Shown here: piece after piece, positions 1 to 7,033 of the stretch
Position numbering within the stretch: the first letter of the stretch is position 1
How the letters are laid out: each line of letters begins with the position of its first letter
Assembly: GCA_026770615.1 (NCBI GenBank)
Contig: MU631509.1
Span: forward strand, 95,188 to 111,340
Reading direction: 5' to 3'
Length of the DNA: 16,153 nucleotides
DNA from: Pavlovales sp. CCMP2436
Lineage: Eukaryota; Haptophyta; Pavlovophyceae; Pavlovales
Notes under the pieces: model-generated
Told to the model about the DNA's origin: nothing
Database searches by the model: none
What the model saw: only the letters and a program-made list of their open reading frames with translations
Made by a program: the position numbers and the translations under genes

Positions 1-36
1 TGGATCTCCGATAGTGTGCCCGGGCAAGGGAGTTTA
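1..36. repeat. Dispersed repeat A, copy 1 (cut by window start)
   Basis: The first 36 bases recur at 5333-5368 in the same orientation with five mismatches by eye; both contain the core TGCCCGGGC. Similarity stops abruptly after this point. The repeat probably extends left of the window, so its real size is unknown. Confidence 0.6.
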
Positions 37-384
37 GGGAGATGATCTGCTGGTTGCTGTTTGTCGTGTTCCCACGCTGGGCAGCGATCGGGGCCAGCGC
101 GCTCAAGCGCGCGAGTAGCAGCTGCGCATGGCCGCGTGCCGCGATCGTACCGATCGTGTCGCTTTATATAATCCCTGATTCATATATGCTATATACGGGA
201 CCGTGAGTGCTCGCCTACCCGGCGCTGGGGCTACCTGTGACTCACATCCATCTTTCTCTCTCTTCCCCCCCCCATACACCCTCCCACCCACCCATCCTAC
301 ATTGGATGAATAAAAAATAATGTATATCCAAATTCGGAGGATGCGGCGCGCAGCTGCGAGCTCACCTGCAGCGCACTTGACTCG
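37..384. other. Gene-less stretch with CT-rich tract
   Basis: No convincing coding frame was found. A 100-codon minus-strand frame here is low-complexity and has no recognisable motif. The stretch holds a cytosine/thymine-rich tract at about 244-298, including nine consecutive C, and AT-rich patches around 165-205 and 300-332. Confidence 0.5.
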
Positions 385-576
385 TTGCGCGTGATGCGGT
401 CTCATTTACTAGTAGGCGGAACCCGGGGCGGAACTATAACGAATGACGTCGTTGATGTGGTTCACCAGGATAAAACCGTCCGTCCTTTTGTTGATCCAAA
501 AGGCCACATTCTTCTCCGATCTCAGGAGTTTGAAATGCTGGAAAAAAAGTATGATATGTACCTCGTTGGCCTCTAA
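385..576 (+). CDS. Hypothetical short frame or terminal exon
   Basis: A 63-codon frame whose second half (from about residue 24, DVVHQDKTVRPF, to the end EKKYDMYLVGL) has ordinary protein composition, while the first half is weaker. It ends in TAA, 12 bases before AATAAA, which supports a real transcript 3' end. The bases GTGGTTCACCAGGAT (457-471) recur at 945-959, again followed by a short frame and AATAAA. CAG|GAT there could be a 3' splice junction, making the true exon start near 468 rather than 385. No family is recognised. It could also be a relic. Confidence 0.3.
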   Translation: MRVMRSHLLVGGTRGGTITNDVVDVVHQDKTVRPFVDPKGHILLRSQEFEMLEKKYDMYLVGL

Positions 577-588
577 AAGCGATGTTTA

Positions 589-594
589 AATAAA
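589..594 (+). terminator. AATAAA polyadenylation signal candidate
   Basis: A canonical AATAAA lies 12 bases after the TAA of the preceding frame, followed by an AT-rich run to about 615. Position relative to a stop codon is the only support. Confidence 0.35.
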
Positions 595-675
595 GCACAA
601 TATAATAATTTATTCCGCCCGCGTCTCTCAACGCCGTCGATTCATGACGACGTCACTCTCGCGAGTGAATCCGCC

Positions 676-1005
676 GTGCCAGCAGGTACCTTCAGCGCAA
701 GCTGGAGGCCCACCACTGACAAAAAAAAGGCCTTTGAGTTGTCGAACGCGCCCACGTTCTCGTCCAAAGCCACAATCCGTCTCCGTCGCCGTCGCCTCCG
801 CAGCCTCCATCGCCGCCACGCGCCGTCGCCGCCGCCGCCGCCGCCGCCGCCGCCGTCGCCGCCGCCGCCGCCGTCGCCGCCGCCGCCGTCGCCGCCGCCG
901 CCGCAATATGGTATGTATCCGTTAGAGGATATCGAACAGTTTCAGTGGTTCACCAGGATTCCGTTCACTGATCCGTTAAAATCCAGGTATCCGTCCACTC
1001 AATAA
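676..1005 (+). CDS. Ser-Pro-rich hypothetical protein or terminal exon
   Basis: A 109-codon frame. Residues about 50-76 are a Ser-Pro tract (groups of 3 to 9 prolines separated by single serines) encoded by CCG with TCG interruptions. It is followed by the non-repetitive tail YGMYPLEDIEQFQWF and an end at TAA inside AATAAA. Ser-Pro tracts of this kind occur in algal cell-wall or hydroxyproline-rich glycoproteins; that role is an inference. The other two forward frames and the minus strand of the same tract give poly-Arg or poly-Ala, so the repeat itself keeps several frames open and openness is weak evidence. The start is uncertain. Confidence 0.3.
   Translation: MPAGTFSASWRPTTDKKKAFELSNAPTFSSKATIRLRRRRLRSLHRRHAPSPPPPPPPPPSPPPPPSPPPPSPPPPQYGMYPLEDIEQFQWFTRIPFTDPLKSRYPSTQ
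822..904. repeat. (CCG/TCG)n trinucleotide microsatellite
   Basis: About 83 bases of near-perfect GCC/GTC triplets. It encodes Pro/Ser in the forward frame that continues into AATAAA. It is a likely hotspot for length variation and polymerase slippage. Confidence 0.9.
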
Positions 1006-1006
1006 A
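1001..1006 (+). terminator. AATAAA polyadenylation signal candidate overlapping a stop
   Basis: AATAAA overlaps the TAA stop (1003-1005) of the Ser-Pro-rich frame. This is the second case within 420 bases of a short frame ending at or beside AATAAA. Confidence 0.3.
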
Positions 1007-1079
1007 GTCCGCTTGAACTTTGACCGGAACGTGACCCGACTTTGACCGACGGCTCGCTGAATAAGTGCTGAACGAGCCG

Positions 1080-2223
1080 ATGATGGCGGCCGACGTCATG
1101 TCCGACACCCCTTTCGACTCTGTCTGGTCCAACGCCGGGCTCGTCGAGCTCATCTACGAATACCTCGGCGCTGACGGCGCGCTCCACGAGCTTGCAATGC
1201 TGTCTTGCATGTGCTCGGTAACCCACGCCGTCCCGTGGCCGCGCAAGGCGCTGGTCGACTCAAGCGTGTGGCTCACACTTCCAGAGAGCGGGAGCTACTT
1301 TCACAAAGACTGCTCCGCCGACCGCATCGACCTCGCTTTCAAGGCACTCGGCGCTGCGTGCTCTGATGCGCTCGCGCGCCCGTCGCCCACGAGCGCGGAG
1401 ACAGCCTTCCGCGCGTGCACATTCGTGGGTGCCGCGCTCGGGCACAAGAATTATATCGCAGCCAAATTCAAATATACCTCCACGCTGCCCTCGCAAGTTG
1501 CGCTCGTAGCCTCTCACGTGAGTGCGCTCTTCCGCGACTCAACGCTCGACGACCCGTTCCGCGTCGTCGCTCTCACCTGCTTCGGCTGGCTGGTCTTCGT
1601 GCTAGGACAGTCTACAGAGGCAGATGACCGGCAGACCCAGTTAGTCGTGCAACAGGTCCGTGGCATACTCCAAGGCGTCCATGACAGCCTACTCTCCGCC
1701 CCATCCCCCTCTTTGAAGATGGGTAGCGCAGCGCTCGTGGCGACAGCCACCTTTGCGCTCTCTGAGATGGAGATCGAACCCGTAGATTACCGGTTCATGC
1801 TGCACCCGGCCGCCTGCGTCCGCCACTGGCCCAAGCTTCTCGTCCTGATCACCACCACGAAGCGCTTTTCGCTGGCTGTGCGCGGGCGCGCGTTCCAAGC
1901 GTTGGCCTTCGCAATCAACCGTGTAGTTGTGCAGGACCGTTACGATGCGCATCGGACCGTTACGATGGCCAAGCGGACTTTTTGCTCAAACGAGCGGGCC
2001 GTTTGCTTCGAGTCACGGCGCCTTCGAGGGCCGCTGCGGAAGAGCTCTACGAGGAGTCCGGCCCCGAGAAGGTTGCTGGCGTACGCGAAGCGGCTTGCGA
2101 TCTGCTCGACGAAAGCTTGAGAGCGGAGGTGGGTTGAGAGGATTATGATGATGACTGACGATGACTTCGGATGACGACGATGGCTATCCCTATGACCTCC
2201 GCCGTGATGATTTCGGTGAGTAG
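1080..2223 (+). pseudogene. F-box-like helical protein gene, 3' end broken by a 20-bp duplication
   Basis: Start chosen at ATG 1080 (a second ATG at 1083); the open frame itself begins at a GTG at 1065. Residues about 19-66 resemble an F-box: a Leu-rich start (LVELIYEYLG), a Cys-rich middle (ELAMLSCMCSVTH) and a closing DSSVWLTL. The rest is Leu/Ala/Val-rich and probably helical, without a motif I can name. Codons are strongly GC3-biased to about residue 286. There GGACCGTTACGATG is repeated 20 bases apart (1934-1947, 1954-1967), shifting the frame. The annotated frame then ends at 2120 in an Arg-rich tail, whereas removing one 20-bp unit gives an acidic, protein-like continuation (GQADFLLKRAG..., EELYEESGPEKV) to TGA at 2135. 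Beyond it, Asp-rich coding resumes with two extra T bases, ending GYPYDLRRDDFGE at TAG 2221. An F-box would link substrates to SCF ubiquitin ligases, but that role is inferred from weak similarity. Confidence 0.55.
1934..1967. repeat. 20-bp tandem duplication inside a coding frame
   Basis: GGACCGTTACGATG at 1934-1947 recurs at 1954-1967, with CGCATC between, so the unit is 20 bp. Because 20 is not a multiple of three, it shifts the reading frame of the F-box-like gene. Confidence 0.9.
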
Positions 2224-2251
2224 GCGGTCCCACTTCTGAGCTGAAGGATAT

Positions 2252-2262
2252 TAGATCATAGC
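2252..2262. repeat. Target-site duplication, left arm
   Basis: TAGATCATAGC recurs exactly at 3297-3307, just outside the other end of the 1-kb repeat element. This is the expected footprint of an insertion. Confidence 0.75.
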
Positions 2263-3296
2263 GTCCGCCATCGTAGCCCCGCTGCTCCCTGTGCTGCGCG
2301 AGCGTGCAGCTGCAACTGCGCCCCCCGAGGGGGGCGCTGCCTGGCTCGCCACCGTGATGTTGCTCTTCGCCACCATGCTATTGCTTCTGTCACGTGCTGT
2401 GACGGGCGCTTTTTCGCGCGGCGGCGAGCAGAACGCGGAGACGCCGCTGAACGCAACCAAGGCTACGACGACGATGCTGCTTCCCGCGGCCACCGCAGTG
2501 TGCGCGCTCGCAGCGGCGCGATGCTGTCCACTCGAGGTACTCGCTGGCACCGCTCGACCACCCGTCTCGCTCGGGTCCTCAAGTGGATGTGCGTCGCGCG
2601 CTGCGGTGAGCACTGCTGCGCGCGGCGGCGGGCCGCACACGGAGACGCCGCTCAAGGCTACCAAGGCTACGACGACGATGCTGCTCCCTGCGGCCGTCGC
2701 AATGTGCGCGCTCGTAGCGTCGCGATGCTGTCCACTTGAGGTACACTCGCTGGCACCTCTCGACCTCCCGTCTCGCTCGGGTCCTCAAGTGGATGTGCGT
2801 CGCGCGCTGCGGTGGGCGCTGCTGCGCGCGGCGGCGGGCCGCACACGGAGACGCCGCTCAAGGCTACCAAGGCTACGACGACGATGCTACTCCCTGCGGC
2901 CGCCGCAGTGTGCGCACTCGCAGCGGCGCGATGCTGTCCACTCGAGGTACTCGCTGGCACCTCTCGACCACCCGTCTCGCTCGGGTCCTCAAGTGGATGT
3001 GCGTCGCGCGCTTGCGGAGGGCGCTGCTGCGCGCGGCGGCGGGTCGCACACGGAGACGCCGCTCAAGGCTACCAATGCTACAAAGACGATGCTGCTCCCT
3101 GCGACCGCCATGGCAGGGCTGCGGCGGCCGAGGCGCGGCCGAGGCGGAGCGTGAGGGCCGGGGCGCACACACTCACACCCTTTGGTGTGAGTGCTGGTGC
3201 ATGAGGGTTTGGGTCGATTGCTCGACCTCAGCCTGACGTCGACTAAGCCAGTGACTGAACAACACCTGTTGAACCATGCTGAGCCGCTAATATATA
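2263..3296 (+). mobile_element. VNTR-bearing non-autonomous element, copy 1
   Basis: A 1034-bp block bounded by an exact 11-bp direct repeat. It has a unique 5' part (about 2263-2460), three full 205-bp tandem units plus a partial fourth (2461 to about 3105), and a unique 3' part ending GAGCCGCTAATATATA. The same arrangement, inverted, lies at 12303-12963 with fewer tandem units. The two ends are not inverted repeats of each other. With an AT-rich 3' end, 5' truncation of the other copy and target duplications of different sequence and length (11 and 9 bp), it resembles a non-LTR-mobilised non-autonomous element. The architecture is like primate SVA only in general plan. A long frame crosses it (2291-3154), but unit lengths of 204, 206 and 205 bp break frame consistency, so coding is doubtful. 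Confidence 0.75.
2461..3075. repeat. 205-bp tandem repeat (VNTR), three full units
   Basis: The landmark GGCTAC next to GACGATGCT recurs at 2461, 2665 and 2871, and as TGCTAC at 3076, giving units of 204, 206 and 205 bp. Copies are highly similar by eye. The corresponding array in the inverted copy has only one full unit between its two landmarks. Confidence 0.9.
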
Positions 3297-3307
3297 TAGA
3301 TCATAGC
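3297..3307. repeat. Target-site duplication, right arm
   Basis: TAGATCATAGC is an exact match to 2252-2262, directly after the AT-rich 3' end of the VNTR element. Confidence 0.75.
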
Positions 3308-3500
3308 ACATATGAGAAGCGGCCGCATGGTCACCGTGTACGTCTATATTTTAATGTTTATTATTTTGTTCTTCCGAGCTAAGACTTGGAATGCCCCTTC
3401 GCTGAGCGCGCAACGACTGATTCTACATACCGGTTAATAAAATGCAAAAGCTGCTTCAAGTAACATTACAGAGGTGTCGAATGGAAGTGAGAGATAATTT

Positions 3501-3710
3501 CCGTGAGTTTACTCTCAGGGTACAGGGGATCGCGAGCAATAAGAACGGCGCTTTTTGAGGCTGAGGCTGAGTTTCTTAGCAATTTACATACAAACATTAC
3601 TTAAATTTGCTTAAATTACATACAAGCAATGCAAAAAAAAGAGGATCAGTTTCTTAACACGACGGTTTCTTATTGTCGCGATCCCCTGTAGTCTGTGAGT
3701 GAACTCACGG
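3501..3710. mobile_element. MITE-like element with 45-bp terminal inverted repeats
   Basis: The left end 3501-3545 (starting CCGTGAGTTTACTC) matches the reverse complement of 3667-3710 with four mismatches and one gap; both ends share TACAGGGGATCGCGA. The 210-bp total has no coding capacity and an AT-rich middle with internal direct repeats (TTACATACAA twice, near 3584 and 3616). This is the form of a miniature inverted-repeat transposable element. I find no clear target-site duplication, so the superfamily cannot be named and the outer boundaries may be off by a few bases. Confidence 0.7.
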
Positions 3711-3886
3711 CCCGCCTAAAATTCAAATATATTGTTTGCATCTCCCTGTTAGCTGTGCCTTTCACTCACGCCGTTGCTGCCTGGCGCGTGAGGTGCTCCG
3801 AGGAGCAACAAGCGTTCGTGATGTTCTATCGTATCGTAACGCAGCCTGGCAGGCTCGACGACGCGAGACAATTACTCGCAAATTAA
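3695..3886 (+). CDS. Hypothetical short frame, possible 3' exon
   Basis: The open frame of 63 codons has no ATG start (it opens at GTG inside the MITE end), so if real it is an exon. Its second half looks protein-like (WRVRCSEEQQAFVMFYRI, ending DDARQLLAN then TAA). The hydrophobic stretch YIVCISLLAVPF could be a signal or membrane segment, or a pyrimidine-rich intron end before CTGTTAG at about 3745-3751. No family is recognised. The overlap with the MITE end suggests that the element landed beside or inside a former gene. Confidence 0.2.
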   Translation: MSELTARLKFKYIVCISLLAVPFTHAVAAWRVRCSEEQQAFVMFYRIVTQPGRLDDARQLLAN

Positions 3887-4014
3887 GGATATAAATCCTT
3901 TATTCTGGGTCAGTCTGAAGTCCACGCATATAGTCCGGTTGAAGTGCCAGTGCAGCGCTGAGACGGAAGACGCCAACATAGAGTATACAGCTATGAAATT
4001 CCAGCCGGGTTGCG

Positions 4015-4059
4015 AGTCCGCCAGCGCGCATGGCACGCAGTCCGCCAGCGCGCATGGCA
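4015..4059. repeat. 24-bp tandem duplication
   Basis: AGTCCGCCAGCGCGCATGGC starts at 4015 and again at 4039; the second copy is incomplete by three bases. Confidence 0.9.
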
Positions 4060-4123
4060 AATCGGAAATTCCGTCGCCAAAGCAAACCCTTGGGTGCATG
4101 AACGTAGGTTTTAAATATAAATG

Positions 4124-4127
<4 letters not shown>

Positions 4128-4154
<27 letters not shown>
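4128..4154. repeat. (TA)n microsatellite
   Basis: An uninterrupted run of alternating T and A, 27 bases long, followed by GCATAT. Confidence 0.95.
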
Positions 4155-4185
4155 GCATATTTATCACGTTTACATTATTTTTACT

Positions 4186-4203
4186 AAGGGTGGTACCACC
4201 CTT
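4186..4203. repeat. Perfect 18-bp palindrome
   Basis: AAGGGTGGTACCACCCTT is its own reverse complement, with the axis between 4194 and 4195, and lies 31 bases after the TA run. It could be a protein-binding site or a hairpin; nothing shows which. Confidence 0.8.
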
Positions 4204-4438
4204 GTTTTTACGCTCCTGGCCGAGCCAAGCGACTCGCTCACGCTGGCTCCAGGCGAGTGCCGTCCTGCCCCGGGCGAGGATTCGCCCTCTCCGGCACAGT
4301 GATGGCGGTCAGACGCGGGCCTGGAGTTGGAAGATCTCACGGCATCGATGAGACGGGCGCAGCGAGCCCTGCCGACGTGGGCAAGAACGCGTGCCCTTGC
4401 CGAGCGGCGGGTTTGAGCGGGATTATTAAGCGCTTGGC

Positions 4439-5218
4439 TCACGGCAAAATCTCCCCGTGTGCCAGCACCGGAGCGTCGTCTGCAGCGTGAGCGAGTGCCG
4501 CGTAGCCGTAGCCGCTTTTCAACGAGCCGCAAGACGATCGCAAGCTCGACCGTCTGCTCGTCAATTCTTCGGGGACATCGATCAGTAACATTTTCACCAG
4601 CCGAGTCACCGGGGGGGTCTCCGGGGCCGATCTGAACTGTGAGATGTCCACGGTTGGGGTGCTTGGCGTGTCATCCGCCAGATCGGCGGCGACTGCGCTG
4701 ACGCTGATGCAGCTGCTGTCGCTTCTGCTGCTTCTGCCCAAACTGCTATCCCAGGAGCTGTCGCATACCCTGGCGGTGCGTTTCGCGCGCCGCAGACTCT
4801 CGTAGGCTCTATATTGTCTCGCTCGGGCGAGGGGGTTGAGAAATGCAGCAGTTTCAAATATCCCCTTGGCAGCATGCGGCGAGCGCTGGCGGCGGCAGCA
4901 AAGCAGAAGCGCCAATAGGAGGGCAGGCGAAAGAGACGCCACGAGAGGCGTGACGAGGAGGATGAGCAGCCTTTTCCAGCCCGAATTCGGTGAAAAATCG
5001 ACGCAGCGCAGCTCGCGCACGGCGGTCGCGCAGGAGGCGGGTGGGTAGAGCGCATTCAGGCCGTCTAAGTCGTCTTGAAAGAGGCAGGACGAAGCCGATG
5101 CGTGCTCAAACATGATTGAGTTGACTGGGGGCTCGTTGGTGAGCTCGTGCAGTGCGGCGGAAAACGTACAGCCGCTGCTATTTATATTGAATGTTTGAGT
5201 TATATTTATGACAGGGAT
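4439..5218 (-). CDS. C-terminal part of a matrixin-like metallopeptidase with membrane anchor
   Basis: The frame is open from 5218 and ends at TGA 4439; its first ATG is at 5113. Just before that ATG the frame reads ALHELTNEPPVNSIMFEH, and just after it FQDDLDGLNALYP. SIM-(Y/F) is the Met-turn and DDxDGxxxLYP the closing motif of peptidase family M10 (matrixins), zinc-dependent extracellular proteases. ATG 5113 therefore falls inside the catalytic domain and is not the true start. The zinc motif HExxHxxGxxH is not present: only ALHEL appears, directly before the Met-turn region, so about ten residues are missing or sit in an upstream exon. Counting from ATG 5113, residues 49-73 are a hydrophobic membrane segment followed by CCRRQR, then a Ser-rich tail of about 150 residues, probably cytoplasmic. 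The frame is unbroken with GC-rich codons. The fold assignment is fairly safe; activity is doubtful. Confidence 0.6.
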   Translation of the reverse strand: MPVINITQTFNINSSGCTFSAALHELTNEPPVNSIMFEHASASSCLFQDDLDGLNALYPPASCATAVRELRCVDFSPNSGWKRLLILLVTPLVASLSPALLLALLLCCRRQRSPHAAKGIFETAAFLNPLARARQYRAYESLRRAKRTARVCDSSWDSSLGRSSRSDSSCISVSAVAADLADDTPSTPTVDISQFRSAPETPPVTRLVKMLLIDVPEELTSRRSSLRSSCGSLKSGYGYAALAHAADDAPVLAHGEILP

Positions 5219-5400
5219 TCAAGCTGGCGTCTGACTGTTCTGAATGTTGTGCTGGTCTGAGCGGTGCGTCGCCCATTGCCTGCTGCGTGCCTTAGTCGGC
5301 TGCGCTGGCTTGGGCGCCACCGCGCGTGCCGATGGATCTCCGGTAGTATGCCCGGGCTAGGGCGTTTGAGTTATATTATGTAGGTTTGAGTTATATTATG
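5194..5400. repeat. Three copies of a TTTGAGTTATATT motif
   Basis: TTTGAGTTATATTTATG lies at 5194-5210, and TTTGAGTTATATTATG at 5365-5380 and 5385-5400. The last two are 20 bp apart. The first lies in AT-rich DNA upstream of the metallopeptidase-like frame. Confidence 0.75.
5333..5368. repeat. Dispersed repeat A, copy 2
   Basis: Matches bases 1-36 with five mismatches. Its right end runs directly into the TTTGAGTTATATT duplication. Confidence 0.6.
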
Positions 5401-6194
5401 TCATGATGCTCCCTACACTCGTCAGCGCCATATGTGCTAGCGGCAGTGGTTTTGATGGTATTGTAGTCAATGGGAGGAGGCGCGCAACCCTCTATTCAAG
5501 CTGCAATCCGCTAAGTGCCGTGCTTAGTAGTAGTGAAAATATGTTTGTAATTTAGTGGGTTATTGTCAATGGTGTTGATACTACTTTTTTTTCAATTGTT
5601 GCAGCGGCGTGTTTGCGTGAGTGTCCCAGACACGCACCTATGATTTATTATCGTTGGTATTATTCACGATAAATTAAGAACTCAGAATAAATTAAGGGAA
5701 CTCGAGTCAATACGACGATTCTAATTCACGATGTGAGCCGATTGTTTCGTGTGAGCACATTCTAAATTAAATCACGATATTAATTATACTAGTTTAAGCT
5801 ATAAGCTATCAGTAGTAATAGTATTGTTGTGGGTATGGAGAGGGGGGGCGTAAGGATAAAAAAGGGGAGTGGGTAAAGGACAAGTGAGGACATAGAGGGG
5901 AGGGTACTAACCTCCGCGTCATGTCGGCCTCGCTACCTCCTGAGCGGACGGTCCGCCAGTTTGTGCCGTTGGTCGCGCGCTCGTCTGAGTGAGCTAGGCC
6001 GAGCGCATGCCCGATCTATTAATCGTTATTAATATTAATTGTGTTGCTGTGAGGAAGGGGGATCTGGCTGAGGAAGAACAAGGGGGCGGAGGGAGGGGGG
6101 GTGTATTACTTACCTCATGTGTCAAAATTCCCGAAAAAGTTGGCGCACGTGCAAGGGATTAAAATGCGTGTGTACAGAAGCGGAGGGATTAGCG
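5401..6194. other. AT-rich and G-rich gene-less stretch
   Basis: No supported coding frame. Around 5581-5604 a pyrimidine run ends TTGTTGCAG, a good-looking plus-strand 3' splice site, but no coding follows that I can support. TTCACGAT or a close variant occurs three times between 5660 and 5780, and AATAAATTAAG-like runs twice near 5670-5697. Two purine-rich, G-clustered tracts lie at about 5826-5910 and 6046-6100 and might form quadruplexes. Confidence 0.4.
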
Positions 6195-6878
6195 CTAGCG
6201 CGAGCACGCAGGTGCCAGAAACCCACGGCAGAGCGGGCAAGACTGCGTCTGCCACACCCACCCTGCGCCTCCCTTCCGAGACCGTCCTAACCCGCCCTGC
6301 GCGATTCCACACCCCGAAAAGGAGTCCGGAGGCACTGGGGCTCCCAATTCGCCAGCGCGATCACTGCGCTTCTTTCGCCCCGGCTCGTTGCCGGCTGCGC
6401 GCGACCTTAGCAGGAGTACGCAGCCCGTGCGCAGCACGGCGACGAGCATGGCGCACGCCCACACTGGCCACAAGAGGCTTGTCACTAGCTCGCGTTTCCG
6501 CACTCCCGAACTACCTGGTAATCGTATGCAGAAGGCCGAGTCAAGATGCCAGCACTCATCAGTGTTGAAGTTTATGGTCACAAAGTCGATGCTGCGCCTG
6601 CGAGAGCTCAACGTCCCATTCTCCACGCCAGAATTAGAGAGCTTTACTTGCGCACTGGCGGCAACGCTCTCGTCGGCTGCGGCACCGAGCAGGAGAGACG
6701 GAAGCATGTCGCGCGGCGCGCGCAACACGATTGCTGGCTTGATACAGCCACTCGTCGAGGGCTTGTCTCTGCGAGGCGCCTTGTCTGTGCGAGGCGCCTC
6801 GTCTGTGCGAGGCGCCTCGTCTGCGTCGAGGCAGCGCTCGCTCCCGGCGTCGTGGAAGGATAGCATCTCGTGGTTCAC
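6195..6878 (-). CDS. Hypothetical Ser-rich, possibly membrane-anchored protein
   Basis: The minus-strand frame is open from about 7030 down to the TAG at 6195; no ATG begins the long frame (6878 is GTG, with ATG nine bases later). Read from upstream, it starts with a poly-Ser stretch from the CTG/CTA tract, then CRGGKICRKHALPVNHEM, an 18-bp-repeat segment (DEAPRTDEAPRTDKAPRR), the segment INFNTDECWHLDSAFC, and a hydrophobic stretch at about residues 131-149 counted from GTG 6878. Third positions are GC-biased, which favours this strand over the overlapping plus-strand frame. No domain is recognised. The order Cys-containing linker, hydrophobic helix, basic residues resembles the metallopeptidase-like tail at 4439, but I see no alignable similarity. 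It could be a 3' exon or chance. Confidence 0.3.
   Translation of the reverse strand: MNHEMLSFHDAGSERCLDADEAPRTDEAPRTDKAPRRDKPSTSGCIKPAIVLRAPRDMLPSLLLGAAADESVAASAQVKLSNSGVENGTLSSRRRSIDFVTINFNTDECWHLDSAFCIRLPGSSGVRKRELVTSLLWPVWACAMLVAVLRTGCVLLLRSRAAGNEPGRKKRSDRAGELGAPVPPDSFSGCGIAQGGLGRSRKGGAGWVWQTQSCPLCRGFLAPACSR
6763..6830. repeat. 18-bp tandem repeat, three and a half units
   Basis: TTGTCTGTGCGAGGCGCC-type units start at 6763, 6781 and 6799, with a partial unit at 6817. Each contains the near-palindromic GAGGCGCCT(C/T). Being a multiple of three it keeps both strands' frames open: DEAPRT on the minus strand, RGALSV/RGASSV on the plus strand. Confidence 0.9.
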
Positions 6879-6918
6879 AGGTAACGCATGCTTCCTACAA
6901 ATCTTACCACCTCTACAA

Positions 6919-7014
6919 CTGCTGCTGCTGCTACTGCTATTGCTGCTGCTGCTGCTACTGCTACTACTACTGCTACCGCTACTACTACTGCTGCTGCTAC
7001 TGCTATTGCTGCTG
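6919..7014. repeat. Impure CTG/CTA trinucleotide tract
   Basis: About 96 bases of CTG and CTA triplets with a few ATT/CCG interruptions. It reads poly-Leu or Ala/Thr on the plus strand and uninterrupted poly-Ser (AGC/AGT) in the frame of the minus-strand hypothetical protein. CAG/CTG tracts form slipped hairpins and are length-unstable. Confidence 0.9.
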
Positions 7015-7033
7015 AAAGCCCTATTTCAGCGGT

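Larger units (their letters stand above)
3887..4438. other. Gene-less stretch downstream of the metallopeptidase-like gene
   Basis: No supported gene. It holds a 24-bp tandem duplication, a TA microsatellite and a perfect 18-bp palindrome. The minus-strand 3' UTR of the metallopeptidase-like gene should lie at its right end, but I see no AATAAA close after that stop. Confidence 0.5.

Noticed and set aside
628..906. Poly-Arg minus-strand frame over the (CCG)n tract
   Set aside because: A by-product of the trinucleotide repeat; no normal protein sequence around it.
2291..3154. 287-codon plus-strand frame across the VNTR element
   Set aside because: Openness comes from GC-rich repeats. Units of 204, 206 and 205 bp put each unit in a different frame, and no domain is seen. 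The inverted copy keeps only the first part of the frame.
3908..4187. CRISPR-like array in the 24-bp and TA repeats
   Set aside because: Only two direct copies without spacers of constant length. The context is eukaryotic.
5581..5604. Spliceosomal 3' splice site TTGTTGCAG
   Set aside because: Good sequence, but no supported exon follows, so it is mentioned only in the stretch description.
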